In this document: one piece after another, positions 9,790 to 21,336 of the stretch
Layout of the letters: each line of letters opens with the position of its first letter
Numbering within the stretch: position 1 is the stretch's first letter
NCBI GenBank assembly: GCA_028532985.1
Contig: JANCIK010000007.1
Span: forward strand, 1,116,001 to 1,180,000
Source of the DNA: Stropharia rugosoannulata
Lineage: Eukaryota; Basidiomycota; Agaricomycetes; Agaricales; Strophariaceae
Direction of reading: 5' to 3'
Length of the DNA stretch: 64,000 bases
Notes under the pieces: generated by a model
What the model was told of the DNA's origin: nothing
The model's database searches: none
The model's input: only the letters and a program-made list of their open reading frames with translations
Program-made: the position numbers and the translations under genes

Positions 9790-12141
9790 ATGGCGAAGTC
9801 AGTCTACGCGCTCCTTGTGATAGCGGCAAATTTATACGTCCGACCGTCCTATGCGGCTCTTTCTTCAAGCCTGGGGCCGGTAGTCGACGTCGGATATGCC
9901 GCGTTTGCTGGAAACGCGACGTCCCCTGCGGGAGTGTCGAACGGGCCCGTCACATTCTTTGGGGGTGTTCCGTATGCCCAGCCTCCCCTAAGAAATCTGC
10001 GATTCAGGGCACCGCAGCTGTTGGATGAGAGTACGACTGCGCACACCGTGACTGACGCCAGGAGCTGGGGTCCACCGTGTTTGCAAAGTCCTGCGGTGGT
10101 TGGCGTAGGTTCCGAGGGTATGTCCTTATGCACGAGACATATTCCAACTGAATGTTGATGCTTGGCCATAGATTGCCTCAAAATTAACATATGGAAACCG
10201 ACAAATGCTTCTTCTAATGCGAAGCTCCCTGTCGTTGTATACATACATGTCAGTGCACTCTTTGTGAGGAGAATAATCACGAAAATCAATACTTTTGCAA
10301 TAGGGTGGCGGTTTTGTTAATGGCGTCGGTGACGTTCTCTCGCTGCAGATTACTACACAGGCTGAATTATACGGTGACAGAATCCCCAAGGGAACCCTAT
10401 GTATGACTGGGTTGCAGAGCATGTTGGAGGTATCGTAGGTGTTTCTATTACTTACCGCCTCGGCATCCTGGGTTTCCTTGGTGGGTCAGAGGTCGCCAAA
10501 GATGGGGACCTGAATGCTGGGCTACTCGACCAACGAGCCGCACTTGAGTGGATACAGAGACATATAGCTGCTTTCGGTGGAGACCCAGACAATGTCACAA
10601 TCGATGGAGAAAGTGCCGGGGGAGCATCCGTTATGATGCAGGTCGTGGCATATGGAGGCGAGTCAAATCGTAGGCGGGCCGCAATAGTGAAAGATAATCC
10701 AATTATTTGTAGGGTCCAAGCCTGTGCCATTCAAACGCGCCATTGCACAGTCGATTGGTTATGGCCCGATATTCACGTCAAGCCATGTGCAAGATAACTT
10801 CAGTAGGTCTTCTGAATCTGGTTTTCACTTATCTCTCTAACAGTTCAATGTTAGATAACGCGGTAATTTACGCAGGCTGTTCGCTGTCCGATGGAAAGGC
10901 GTTGGATTGTTTGAGGAAGGCAACTCTTGGTAACATTTTACCTTATCTCTATACTCCAAACGCCTCGTTAAATTCCCAGCTAAATTCAGGAGAAATCGTC
11001 AGCGCTTCAAATCGCAGCCCAGTTGGTGCTTTCGCACCTAGCGTTGATGGACCGGGTGGATTCCTGCCAGATCTCCCATCCCGTCTGATCACACAGGGCA
11101 AGTTCAACAACGTCGATTTTATGGGGGGCCACTGCACCGACGACGGCACCATATTTGCGGGTGGGGACCCCTCCCAGTTTGTCACAGATGATGATATTCG
11201 ATTCCGGGTGTTTTCAAGATGGCCTTCAGTGGTATGTATAAACGTTTGAAGCTGTTGACGCAGGCATTTCGCGCGCACAAACTGACTAAACCGTTAGACA
11301 AACGATACTATTAGCAAAGCGTTAGAGCTCTATCCGGCTCCAGGGGCACCGAATAGCCCCTTTAACACACAGTTCGAGAGGGCGACCGCCATTGCTGGGG
11401 ACATTGTCTTCACCTGCATGTATGCGTTTGCATTGATGCTTTTTAGCGTCGATACTGATTACTCGATTGTATAGGGATCTGTATTTTGCGGACAAAAGTT
11501 TGCAGAGAAATGTTCAGAACGTATTCGCATTTGCGTGAGTATACATCTAACACTATAAGTTCAAAATTTAGTTCCGAATACATATAGATGGAACGCACCG
11601 GACCCAGCGTCATACAATGCCAGCCCATTCCTCGGTACTTCTCATGGATCCGATGTCTACTTCCTTTTCGATGGTGCGCATTTATAGAGCCCACAGGGCA
11701 TCGTACTGACGCGATCAACTATAGGAACAAAGTGAGACTTTTTTTGAATTGGCGTGCATAGAACCTAAGAAATCGTCTTCAGTGGTTTTGGAAATGCTGG
11801 CAGCACCTTCACGCCTTTCAACGCTGTGTGTATCTCGCTCCTGGGTGGTAAATTGACAGTCAACTGACTGATCGTGGATATCGTAGAGCGAGGCGGCGCT
11901 TTCTGAAGAAGCTATTGCTTATTGGACATCATTCGCAAGCACAGGTGACCCATCCGCTGAGCGCAAATCGACCTCTAAAGTATGGGGGAAATTCGTAAAC
12001 GGTAACGTCCGCTCGTATCTTGAGTTCACGAGGGGTGGATCAGTCACCACGAATTCGACTATGTTGAACGTCACAGCTGCCCAGTTCCAACGTTGTCAGT
12101 TCTGGATGACGGACCCAGTTGTGGTCCAGACAGGTGTTTGA
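9790..12141 (+). CDS. Secreted type-B carboxylesterase / lipase
   Basis: A multi-exon gene starting at the ATG at 9790, which opens a signal peptide ([22 protein letters not shown]). Domain order is that of the carboxylesterase B / cholinesterase family: [22 protein letters not shown], the oxyanion-hole [36 protein letters not shown], the nucleophile elbow GESAGG (about 10610-10625), and [12 protein letters not shown] carrying the catalytic His. The acid region reads [11 protein letters not shown], with Asp where the family usually has Glu. Introns include 10118-10171, 10325-10380 and a GC-AG intron at 10658-10712. The GC donor is needed to restore [16 protein letters not shown]. The junction near 10803-10840 is unclear: the best-fitting intron is only about 37 bp. 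It hydrolyses carboxylic esters outside the cell; the substrate is unknown. The next gene begins 249 bases downstream on the same strand. Confidence 0.87.
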
Positions 12142-12390
12142 AGTGGATAGTTATCCAATCTTGAAGAGTGTCCAGTGGACTAAACAGACATATGGTTTTT
12201 CCCTTGAAGCTGAATATAATGATTGATCACGCGAGTACGAGATGGCAATGACTCTGCTGAGGATTTTTCCATTTCTTTATACACAAGGGTGGGAGTCAAG
12301 AGGAAAGCGTTACGTCACGACTTGTTGCGTGACACTCGCGAGCGGAATTTGAAATTGCACCTTGCTGCTGCCACCACCTGCGATAGCAAT

Positions 12391-14737
12391 ATGAGCGACC
12401 GCAAGCGCGCCTACGAAGGCGCAACAGACAGCAGCAACAAGAAACTGAAAAGGTCCGTGCACACTCACACTCTACTACTCTCTGCTGACAAATTATTTTA
12501 TTTATCCAGCGATGTGAGTACATTCTAACAAGGTGAATCTCCCTCCCACACGCTCTGACGTCTTCTCCAACCGTTCTGCACCCAGAATACCCCAAGAAGC
12601 AATGCCGCCTCGTCGTCGACTCCCGCTGTGCGTAATGAGCATCATCACAAAAGCGCTCACTGACTGCTCACCCAGCTCTCTCCTGCAGAGCTCATTGCTC
12701 AAAAGCGAGCAGAAATAGCGGCGAAGCATGCTGCAATGATGAAGAAGAACCCTACCCTGGCAAGCATCACCACCGCCGCTACCGGCAGGTCAAGTGTTCC
12801 CCTTGCTGCACCGGTACCGAAAGTTCCTCTTGTTCCTGCCACCAGTGCCTCGAAAGTGGTGTTTAACGCCAGTCCATCCCCCACTGTCTCCAGCGGACCT
12901 ACGCCAGCCACGGGGGCCGGTACGCCTGCAGGAATGCCTGAAGATCTTGTTCGCCGAGTCGCAGAGGCCAAACGCCGCGTCGCAGATGCACAGAGCAAGC
13001 TCGCCGTTAAGGATAACCCGTACATGGTATGTTCCCCATGAGTCCCTTGCACAACGCTAACAGCATCATCCAGTCTCTTTCACTCACAAGCAAGAAGAAA
13101 GGGACGCCAACAGAACAGACACAGCAAGGTGCTGGTCTGAAAATGGCCGCCCATCCTCTGCTGCTAGATACAACGCCAGCCGTACCGCAATCCAAGAAGG
13201 ACCGATACAAACCAATGCAGCCAAAATTTGCTTCAATTCGTGCCAATGCGCGTAATCAGCCCTCACCGTCACCGGCGCCTGTACCGGTGCATACACCCTC
13301 CCCAGCTGTGGCCAATCCATACAGCAGTGCCGCGGCTGCAGCATCGTCGAGTACTGACACAGGGAAGGGCTTTGAAGGGGCGCCAAGGGAGCGTGCAGGG
13401 CGCAAATTCCACTTCAATCCCAAGGGCAAGTATGTTGCACTGGCAAACCAGATGCGGCAAGAACAGGCGTTGGAGGACTTGAAGGCACGTATTGCTGAAA
13501 GTGCAAGGAAGGCGGGTCTGGATGGTGATATGGGCATTGAGAAGGCCATCAAGGTGCTTTTGCAGATACTTGTCACCAGCAGTTATTAATCAGATCGTAC
13601 AGCGGCCTCCTCCTCCAGAGGCGGAATGGTGGGATGAAGCCCTACTTCCAAACAGGTCGTACAATGATATCGACACATTAGGACTCGAGCAACTTAACAT
13701 TCGGACCATGGACTCTCCAGTTAACCTATATGTGCAACACCCGATCCCCATCCCAGCACCGAGCGAAAAGAACAAGGTCGAGCTGAAGCCCCTAATGCTA
13801 ACTACGAAGGTAGGAGTCGTCGTTCTTTATCTAAGTCTCCAATAACCGCTATCTGTAAACAGGAACAAAAGAAAATGCGGAAACTTCGTCGGAAACAGGA
13901 GCTGCAGGATAAGCGGGACCGTATCCGTATGGGTCTCCTGCCACCCGATCCACCGAAAGTACGACTGGTGAACATGATGAAGGTGTTGACATCCGATGCT
14001 GTGCAAGACCCCACACGCGTCGAGGCGCGCGTCCGGCGGGAGGTAGCGGCCAGGAAGCACACGCATGAGAAGATGAATGCGGAGCGCAAACTTACGGACG
14101 ACCAGCGCCGGGAAAAGCTCGAGACCAAGAAGGCGAACGAGGAGAAAAAGGGGATATACGGCGCAGTGTACAAGTACGTCCATACTTTCATTTTGTTCAC
14201 TTTTTTTTTTGATACTGATCGATGACGCGCAGGGTGCTCATACTCACTGACCCGGCGCACCAGTTCAAGGTCCGCAAAAACGCTGACCAGCTCAACCTGA
14301 CGGGTGTGTGCGTGTTCAATCCGGCATTCAGCCTCGTGTACGTCGAGGGCGCCGCCAAGTTCATGCGGAACTACAAGAACCTCATGCTGCATCGCATCGC
14401 GTGGACGGAGGCCGCGCGCCCGCGCGGCGCAGAGGACGTTGTGCTCGCTGACGGCGACGACGATCTCGAGGGCGCGGCAGGGGCCGTCGGGGGGAGTGGG
14501 AGCGCCACGGCGATAGACGACGTAGACGGGAAGGCGAGCGGAGAAAGCTCGCGCTCGCTGGAGGACAACAAGTGCGTGCTGGTATGGGAAGGCGCCCTGC
14601 GCGACCGCGAGTTCTCGTCGTTCAAGGCGAAGGCTTGCCCGACGGACCGCGAAGCACGTGACTTCCTCGGCGAGCGGCTGAAGGGCTACTGGGACGTGGC
14701 GAAGAACTGGAAACCCGAGGACGAGGAGCTGTATTGA
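12391..14737 (+). CDS. PRP3: U4/U6 small nuclear ribonucleoprotein PRP3
   Basis: This splicing factor of the U4/U6.U5 tri-snRNP gives about 653 residues from eight exons: 12391-12452, 12510-12513, 12586-12627, 12676-13026, 13074-13553, 13603-13809, 13863-14173, 14233-14737. The N-terminus is Ser/Ala/Pro-rich and disordered. The Prp3 domain follows, with FNPKGKYVALANQMRQEQALEDLKARI, PPPPEAEWWDEALL, the HPIPIPAPSE segment, and LRRKQELQDKRDRIRMGLLPPDPPKVRLVNMMKVL. The C-terminal DUF1115-type RNA-binding domain ends in FLGERLKGYWDVAKNW. An acidic Gly/Ala-rich insert (about residues 550-585) sits inside the last domain. Exon 2 as modelled is a 4-base microexon flanked by CCAG and GTGAGT. The alternative is one 129-base intron from a GTGCAC donor, which keeps the frame equally well. 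The protein is nuclear. Confidence 0.93.
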
Positions 14738-15328
14738 TGCTTCTTTTGTGTTACTGACGTTACCTGTATTTATTGGTGTGTCAGTCGGTCAGGAATTTAC
14801 GTTTTTTATCCTGTTGGACGCTCAGAAGCAGTCTGTCGAGGGAGATGACTGAGACACTAGGCTTTAGGTTGGAATGTCCTCATTTCGCTCGATATCCATT
14901 GATCTCCTTCGCACGCTCGACCAAAGTTATATTATATAGGTCTTCATCAAGCTTTCATCAGCGGGGAGCATTTGGGGAGCATTGCGTTTATCTATTTTTT
15001 CCAGTGTTCCTCCGTCCCCTCCTCTCTTCAATTTTGCCAGTAATCACGAAATTGATCGTATATAATTGTCAGAAAGCCCCGCCAGAGTACTATACAGGTG
15101 CAGTTGGTTGAAGACGTCGGGTTGAACTGTGACAAATCAAATAAATGAATTATGCAAAACGTCGGGAAGCTACATATGGTACATGTCGTGTTTCGATTGT
15201 GTTACTTTACTTTTTCAAAAACCTCCACTGACATCAACCATCGTCCATAGACAGAACCAAAGAATATAAAATAAAGATAAAAAGTCTTCTCAGATCGTTT
15301 GCATCATTTAAAAGTCTTTGTAAAATCG
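14738..15328. other. Convergent 3' intergenic
   Basis: Shared 3' flank of PRP3 (+) and the HAM1-like gene (-). It is AT-rich with AATAAA-like stretches around 15140-15280. No gene was seen. Confidence 0.55.
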
Positions 15329-18300
15329 TCAGAAATCGAATGCGTCGCTCTTCCAGGTATCGGTGTGCTGTTCTTCTTTCTTCAGCTTCTTTCTGTAGTC
15401 TTGCTCAATTCCGGCAACCTGCGCTGCCCCCTCACGAACCCTATCCGCTGCTGCTGCGCCGATGTCCTTGACCACGTCGTCGATGCCTCGGCGGTTGTCA
15501 GTTTGGTCAGAGCCGTACGGCCCGCCCTTGCCTGGGAACAGCTGCGGACCTGCTCCCACCGCGACGACAGTCTCCTCTTCTTGAACCACTCCTGGCTCCA
15601 TGCCGATGCCCCTCGCTTCCAGGTCGACTGGCTCAATTTCGCGCGTGAATGTGTTGTATACCATGGCAGGCGTGCCGCGAGGTTCCGCGACCGTAGTGAT
15701 CACGTTAGTATGTATAATCCCGCGGCTCGTGGCGGTCGTCGAAGTCTGGTGCGTCTCAGTAGGCTCTGTATTCTGCATGCTGCCGCTTGTCCGTGTCGTG
15801 GGCCGCCCGAACAGGGCCGGACCCTGGGCGAGCAACGCGCGCCACCAGTCAGCAATGTGTGTGGCACCACTTTCGCGGTCGTCGTTTTCCTGGGCAGAAC
15901 GACGCGCCCGTCTGTCCTCTGCGTCGCGAGCTACGACCGCCAAACCAGTCGCGAGGACCTCAAGAGAGGCCCGAATGCGCTCTTCTATAACGTGTGTACA
16001 GAGGCGGGATACAAGCGGCCCTGCGAAGGGCTGCAATACAGTGTTCAACAGCCAGTGCTTACTGTGCGAGAGACGGAATTGGAGATGTTTCAGAGCGACG
16101 CGCACATCCGCCACGCGGAAGATGGGAGCGGGTGGTACAGGATGAGGCGGAGCGGCCGCGAGGAGGTCTCCGGAAGCAGAGCGCACAACGATGCCAGGGA
16201 TGACGGGCTCTGATGGCTCCGATAACTTATTAGAGTCACTTTCACGTTCGAACTCGAGTTCAATGTCGGCACCTATCCCCGTGTGAGCTGCTTCCGACCC
16301 AACATCCAGGCTCAGCAACCCTTCATCCTCGTAATCTGCGAGCGCGCCCTTGTACTTGAAGTAATAGCCCACATCCTCGACCGTGGCTCGCACGCCGTCC
16401 GCGTGCACGCGAAGCCGCGATGTAGTCTGCACGTTCTGTGCAGCTGTGTTCTCTACATCTTCGCCTGCTCCTGGTGGCATATCAATGCGCACTTCTGTCC
16501 ACTCTGTGAGCACAATCTCGTCCGGCACGAGGTCCAGGCGCGCGCCAGTGTCACCGCTTCGAGCAAATCCTTGAATGAACAAAGCATGAAGCGCTGCTTC
16601 AATCTTGCCCGTTTTCACCTCGATGGTGGGGATAGGCACGGCCCCTGCAGGGAGCATCCGCAGTATGCGCGGAATGGCCCAGCCAATCCAGGCTGCCCAT
16701 CCACCTAGCCCAGCGATAGCACTTCCCAGTGATGGGGTCGTCTTTTTACTCATCTCTGCGACAAGGCCGACAAGATCTTTGCTGAGGGTAGAAAAAGCTT
16801 CTAGGACACCTGTTGTCGTCTTGTCTTGCTGTACAGCGCTGATGTACGTCTCCGCCTCATTGATGAGATTCTGTAGGTTTGCTTTGAACTCCCGCCGCAC
16901 CTTGTCATCGTTGAAGTCGCGAGTACCATTAGGCCCCTCACTCTGAACTGCCTCGTGACCAGCGTCAAGTAGACCACCACCAACAACGTTTAGCAGCTCA
17001 ATCCCATCATCAAATAGAATTTCAAGAGATCTTCTTCCTTCGTCGGAGGCCGCCCATCCCGGCTGGTCTAAGACGCGATCCATGTACGCGCCAAGGGCGT
17101 TGAAATAAGGACGCAAGGGGTTTTGTGGTCTTCTCTCTTGTATAGGTGTGTGGGACGTTTCGACGTCTATAGTTGGGGTACTTTGTCCAGACACAGATGC
17201 AGTGATTTGTGACTCGGAGACAGCTGGCGATATCTTCGCTGCTCGCCCTGCCGCCTTTTTCTGGCGCATGCGTGCCTTCCTGTTCTTTTTCGCCTTCCCT
17301 TTTCCCATAGTCTCTGGTGCATAGGCCGATGCTACCTGTCCGGGTTGCAAAGCTACAAGAGGCTCTGGTATAGTGATGATTGGTTCTTCCGATTCTTTCT
17401 CGTTTTCAGCAAGGATGTACTCGATCTCCTGGTTGAGCGCGAGTGGAGCGTTCTCAAGGTCACGTACGACACGTCCAAGAGATGTTAGAAGTCCGTCCAG
17501 TTTATGCCCCCCTGAAATCCGCTGTAAAAAGTCATTCACATTTTGGAGGAGCTGATCAGACGCTGCATCGATGAAGTGATTTTCTGTGGCGGTTGGGGAA
17601 TACGGTTGTGGGGGATAATTCGAGGTGTTATCCACCGCTTGAGCTTGCCCAGCTAGATCAGAAACAAATGTTTCTGAAGCGTACGCTGCTGACAAGATCT
17701 TTTGGGCGTATTTTCTAGCCAGAATGAGGATCGCGCGCAGTGCGCTGCGTGAGGCACGGTCCTTCTGCAATCGCGAGAGCACCTACGATACTCTAATGTA
17801 AGCACAATGCATATTAGCACGTTATGTACGAAAATCACCTCTTGCACTCTTTGAAGAATTTTTTCCTTCGTTTTGTCGCTTGCCTCGTTTCCTAAACCTG
17901 TTAGATCATCCTTCAGTTCATGTGTTGCCTGTTTGGCTGCGTCGGCTATTTTATCCGCGGCCTCTTTCCCAGCCTCCTTCATGTCGTCGGTAGAAGCGCC
18001 GGTGACCTTGTCGATGATGTCATCTCTCGACTGTGCCTGGTGCTGCACCTCCATAGCAGCTTGCTGGACCTGACGCGCAGCTCTTTCGACGTCTGCAGCT
18101 GCGAGGGCGACAACATCCTTTACGATAGAGAATAGGTCGGCTAGCAAGAAACGAGCGGAGGGCGACTTGAAGCAGCTTTCGATAAGGGTACGCAGGGCAC
18201 ATAAGAAGGTGACTGAGTCGAATGCAATTTGGCTTTCAATGGACGCTGGCAAACCCCGTGAGATGATATTTTCTTGTGATAACGCGAACTCACAATACTC

Positions 18301-18845
18301 TTCAATCTGAGCTGCTCCATTCTCAGTTTCTCGCGCAGCTTTGTCGGCGGCGTTAATCGCGCTTGCGATTCCTTTCTCCACATCGATCTGTCTGAGCTGA
18401 AAGTAAAGTCGCTGCAGCAGATCATCCGCTATTCGTACTTTATCAAAATGTGATGAAAAAGGTTTGTATATGGCGTACCATTTTTCTCTAAACCAAAATC
18501 AAGAACCGCCTGAAGGAATCCCTTGATATCGCCTAGCACGCGGCGCCCCTCTTTGCTCGTGGGACCGTGTCCTGAGGCCACCACGTCGGTATCCAGCTTC
18601 AGGAGGTCTGAACGGAGTAGTATTTGCACAAAACGCGCCGTCTGGTCGTGTGTAGGAAGCTTTCCCGCGTTAAATGCTGCAAGCACGTCCAAAAACTTGT
18701 CGACCGTGGACGGGGTTGGCTTGCTCTGACCTACAGGAGGGTGCTCAGCACCAGAATGGCGTGTTCTGTACTTGGGTAGGAGCGGTTCTCGCTCGCTGTC
18801 TGCCGCTGTAGAACTCCTGCCGAAGCAGGGGAAACAGAAGCTCAT
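15329..18845 (-). CDS. HAM1-like large protein of lipid-binding (BPI-like) type
   Basis: Three exons (18845-18479, 18428-17839, 17782-15329) give about 1136 residues. The start MSFCFPCFGRSS has two cysteines that could be acylated. Residues about 35-330 are helical (VDKFLDVLAAFNAGKLP, DVVASGHGPTSKEGRR, then Ala/Glu-rich helices), matching the HAM1-like N-terminal family of large fungal proteins. A Lys/Arg-rich patch (GKGKAKKNRKARMRQKKAAGRAAK) lies in the middle. The second half resembles the HAM1 C-terminal, BPI-like lipid-binding part (VRVALKHLQFRLSHSKHWLLNTVLQPFAGPLVSRL). The role is poorly known; lipid binding at membranes is an inference from the fold. An optional 81-base intron (18213-18293, GTGAGT donor, CTCAG acceptor) is a multiple of three, so both forms keep the frame and differ by 27 residues. 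The family name comes from recalled sequence patterns. Confidence 0.75.
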
Positions 18846-19299
18846 GGGGGTGGAGGAAGACGAGCGAACTTGCCGTCGCGCGCCGCAAAAGTTGTTTTGG
18901 GATATACGGCGCGCGTGAAACTTCCTATTACGGCCGTACTACTCTTCGACCGCTATACCTCAACTAGGTGTTTTGAACGGGTTTCTGGCACCGTAGAAGT
19001 TCTACATGGATCTTACTTCTGGCGCGCAGAGTTAATGTAGTCCCCGCCAAAGGGTGTATCGTTGTAAACTTTTTTATTTGAAATTGACGTTTGCCGTCTT
19101 GAACCTGCCACGCATAGGTGTACTATTTGAGACGCTCTGCAATTCATTTCTTAGTCAGAAATTTTTGTTGCAAACTTTCCGAGCATATATTTTAATTGCG
19201 ATGTAAGTAGGGTGGACAACGAGAGTGCTACCCATAAAGTATCTTGAACTCTTTTTTGGTACGGTATTCTGCAATTCTTTACCCTTCAACAAGCTTTAA
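18846..19299. other. Intergenic between HAM1-like gene and cellulase
   Basis: 5' flank of the HAM1-like gene and 3' flank of the cellulase gene. AT-rich, with no gene or repeat recognised. Confidence 0.55.
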
Positions 19300-21283
19300 T
19301 TACATTCCGGTCGAGCCGCTCTGGGATCCAGAGACAGGTGCGATACAGCTCTGAACAAGCAAAGTGTCTGTCCATGTCGAGCCAGTGTTTGTAGGCACCT
19401 CACCTGCGAAAATTGGTCGGCAAATTCAGCAAATAATAGATAAAAGATTGAGATGCGTACTGAGAACATAGCCTGTACGGTTAATACAAAACGTTAATGA
19501 ACGATTCTGTTAGAAAAGGCGGCAACGTACTTGGATCAAAGTTTCCTGCAGCCCAGCCGACGTATCCAAGGAAGACTAGTCAAAGAAAGTCAGTATTGGC
19601 CGTAAGAGGTCCCGTACGAGGAACTTGAAATTAATCAACACAAATACGCACCATCAGAGTTTTGAGCTTGGTATGCAATCTGCTGGCACAAGTACTGAAC
19701 ACACGAGGCGGTGTTTCCTCCTCCGGTCTCGGTGTTGAATGCCTGGCGGTTGTTCTGGCGAAGCCATTGGGCGAGCGGCTCCCAGGAAGACTCAATATTG
19801 TTAGTTACGCATTCACTGTACGGTATTTCAGTATGTAAAAGTTAAAACCGGGTGGTATGAGGAGAAACAGATAACTTACGCGTTGGTTCCGGAGTTATCA
19901 CTGTCCAGGTACTTGTGTACGTCGAAGACGAGATCGGTGACAGAGCCGTCGGGGTTAGTTACGTTGAGAAGGGCGGGTCCAGAGCCGTTGGAGACGAAGG
20001 TCTGTGCCGAGGTCCAGTTGTTTCCAGGGAGGAGAATAATTTGAGAAGTCGCGCTGAAACAGACAATTAATAAAGGCCAGTGCACAACCAGAATTCTTTT
20101 GCTTACCCAGCATTACGAATAGCAGTCACAGCGGCCTGGACGGAGCCCGCCCACAAGTTAATATCGGGGACATCATGCGGCTCATTCATACTATCGAAGG
20201 CATCATGTGAGCTGAAGGTAAAATTAAAAATGAAAATAATAACGAACACTCCGAAAATAATCTTAGGGTTGGACGCGAATTTAGCTGCAATGTTTCCCCA
20301 AAGCTCAGCGAAAACATCATTGGTCGGGCCTCCTTGTCCGATAATCTTAGAGACATAAGCTACATGAATACATTCAGATAGAAGGTGACATACTTCGCCG
20401 TTGAAACGAGCGTAGTTATGGATGTCAACGATGCAGTAAGCACCGGTCCCAAGACAGGCCTGCATTTGTAAATTAGTTAAGGTCAGGAAATATGATGATC
20501 ATGGACAGGTCACTAACATTGACGAAGGTGTTGTAAATGTCGAAGTTGGTCTCATTGATAGTTCCAGTTGCCGCGTTGTTAGTAAGGTATTGCCATCCAA
20601 CGGGAAGACGGAAAGTGTTGAAGCCATCATCGTTGACGAAGTGGTTCATCTGGCCTTGACCGTCGTGACCTACATATATATTATGAGTGGGTGGAATGAT
20701 AACTAAATCAAAAATATAGACCATAGTATTGAAGGAGAGGGGGCCACGCAGCGCTGGCAGTACAATCCTGGAAGATGTGGCCTGTCAGTTAAATATGCTA
20801 AGAGCATACAGAAGACAGGACATACTCCATCAGAGTTACAGCCAAAATCGAAGCCGGAGATATTAACCCCAACAAACTTTAGTGTTCCTGTTCCAGAGAC
20901 GGGAGTGGATGATGGAGCGGAGGAGGTTGATGAAGGGACAGTAGTTGAGGCGGGTTGACTGGCTGTAGGAGTCGGGGTAGCACTGGAGCTACTTGCTCCC
21001 GCAGCGCCAGGAAGACATTGCGAATAGTCTATGTAACTCGTCAGGATCAGCTTTCAATCGGGAGAAATGTACTTCACATACATGCATTAGAGACAACGCA
21101 GCCGGAGCCCGCGGCACAGGTCGTAGCGCCCGTCCAGCCCTTTAGAAATTGGTTAGGCACGCGTAACCATACGGCACTCTTTATACTCACTATGCCACCG
21201 CATTGCCCGTAGACGGGAGCTTGCGCGTGAGTGCCACTGATGGCACTGAGACCAAGAAGAAGACTAAGAGCGATAAAGGACAT
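19300..21283 (-). CDS. GH5 endoglucanase with N-terminal CBM1 cellulose-binding module
   Basis: Thirteen exons reconstruct to 432 residues. In order: a signal peptide (MSFIALSLLLGLSAISGTHA); a CBM1 with YGQCGGIGWTGATTCAAGSGC and YYSQCLPG, all four cysteines and the aromatic binding face present; a Ser/Thr/Pro linker; then a GH5 (subfamily 5 type) catalytic domain. Signatures are FVGVNISGFDFGC, FRLPVGWQYL, AYCIVDIHNYARFNG, IIGQGGPTN, MNEPHD (Glu = acid/base), VFDVHKYLDSDNSG, and TETGGG (Glu = nucleophile), ending in a tail with TWTDTLLVQSC. It is an extracellular beta-1,4-endoglucanase acting on cellulose. Intron boundaries were fixed by frame continuity; the MNEPHD junction needs a GTTCGT donor at 20247. 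The twelfth exon (19472-19461) is only 12 bases. The gene looks intact and shares a 1.1 kb divergent promoter region with ORC2. Confidence 0.95.
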
Positions 21284-21329
21284 GGTGCAGTGTATAGCAC
21301 TTAGCGTAGGTCCGTCACTGGCGCCTGGA

Positions 21330-21336
21330 TTTTATA
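21330..21336 (-). promoter_or_regulatory. TATA box of the cellulase gene
   Basis: TATAAAA on the minus strand 47 bases upstream of the cellulase ATG at 21283. The spacing is usual for a strongly regulated fungal secreted-enzyme gene. Confidence 0.55.
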
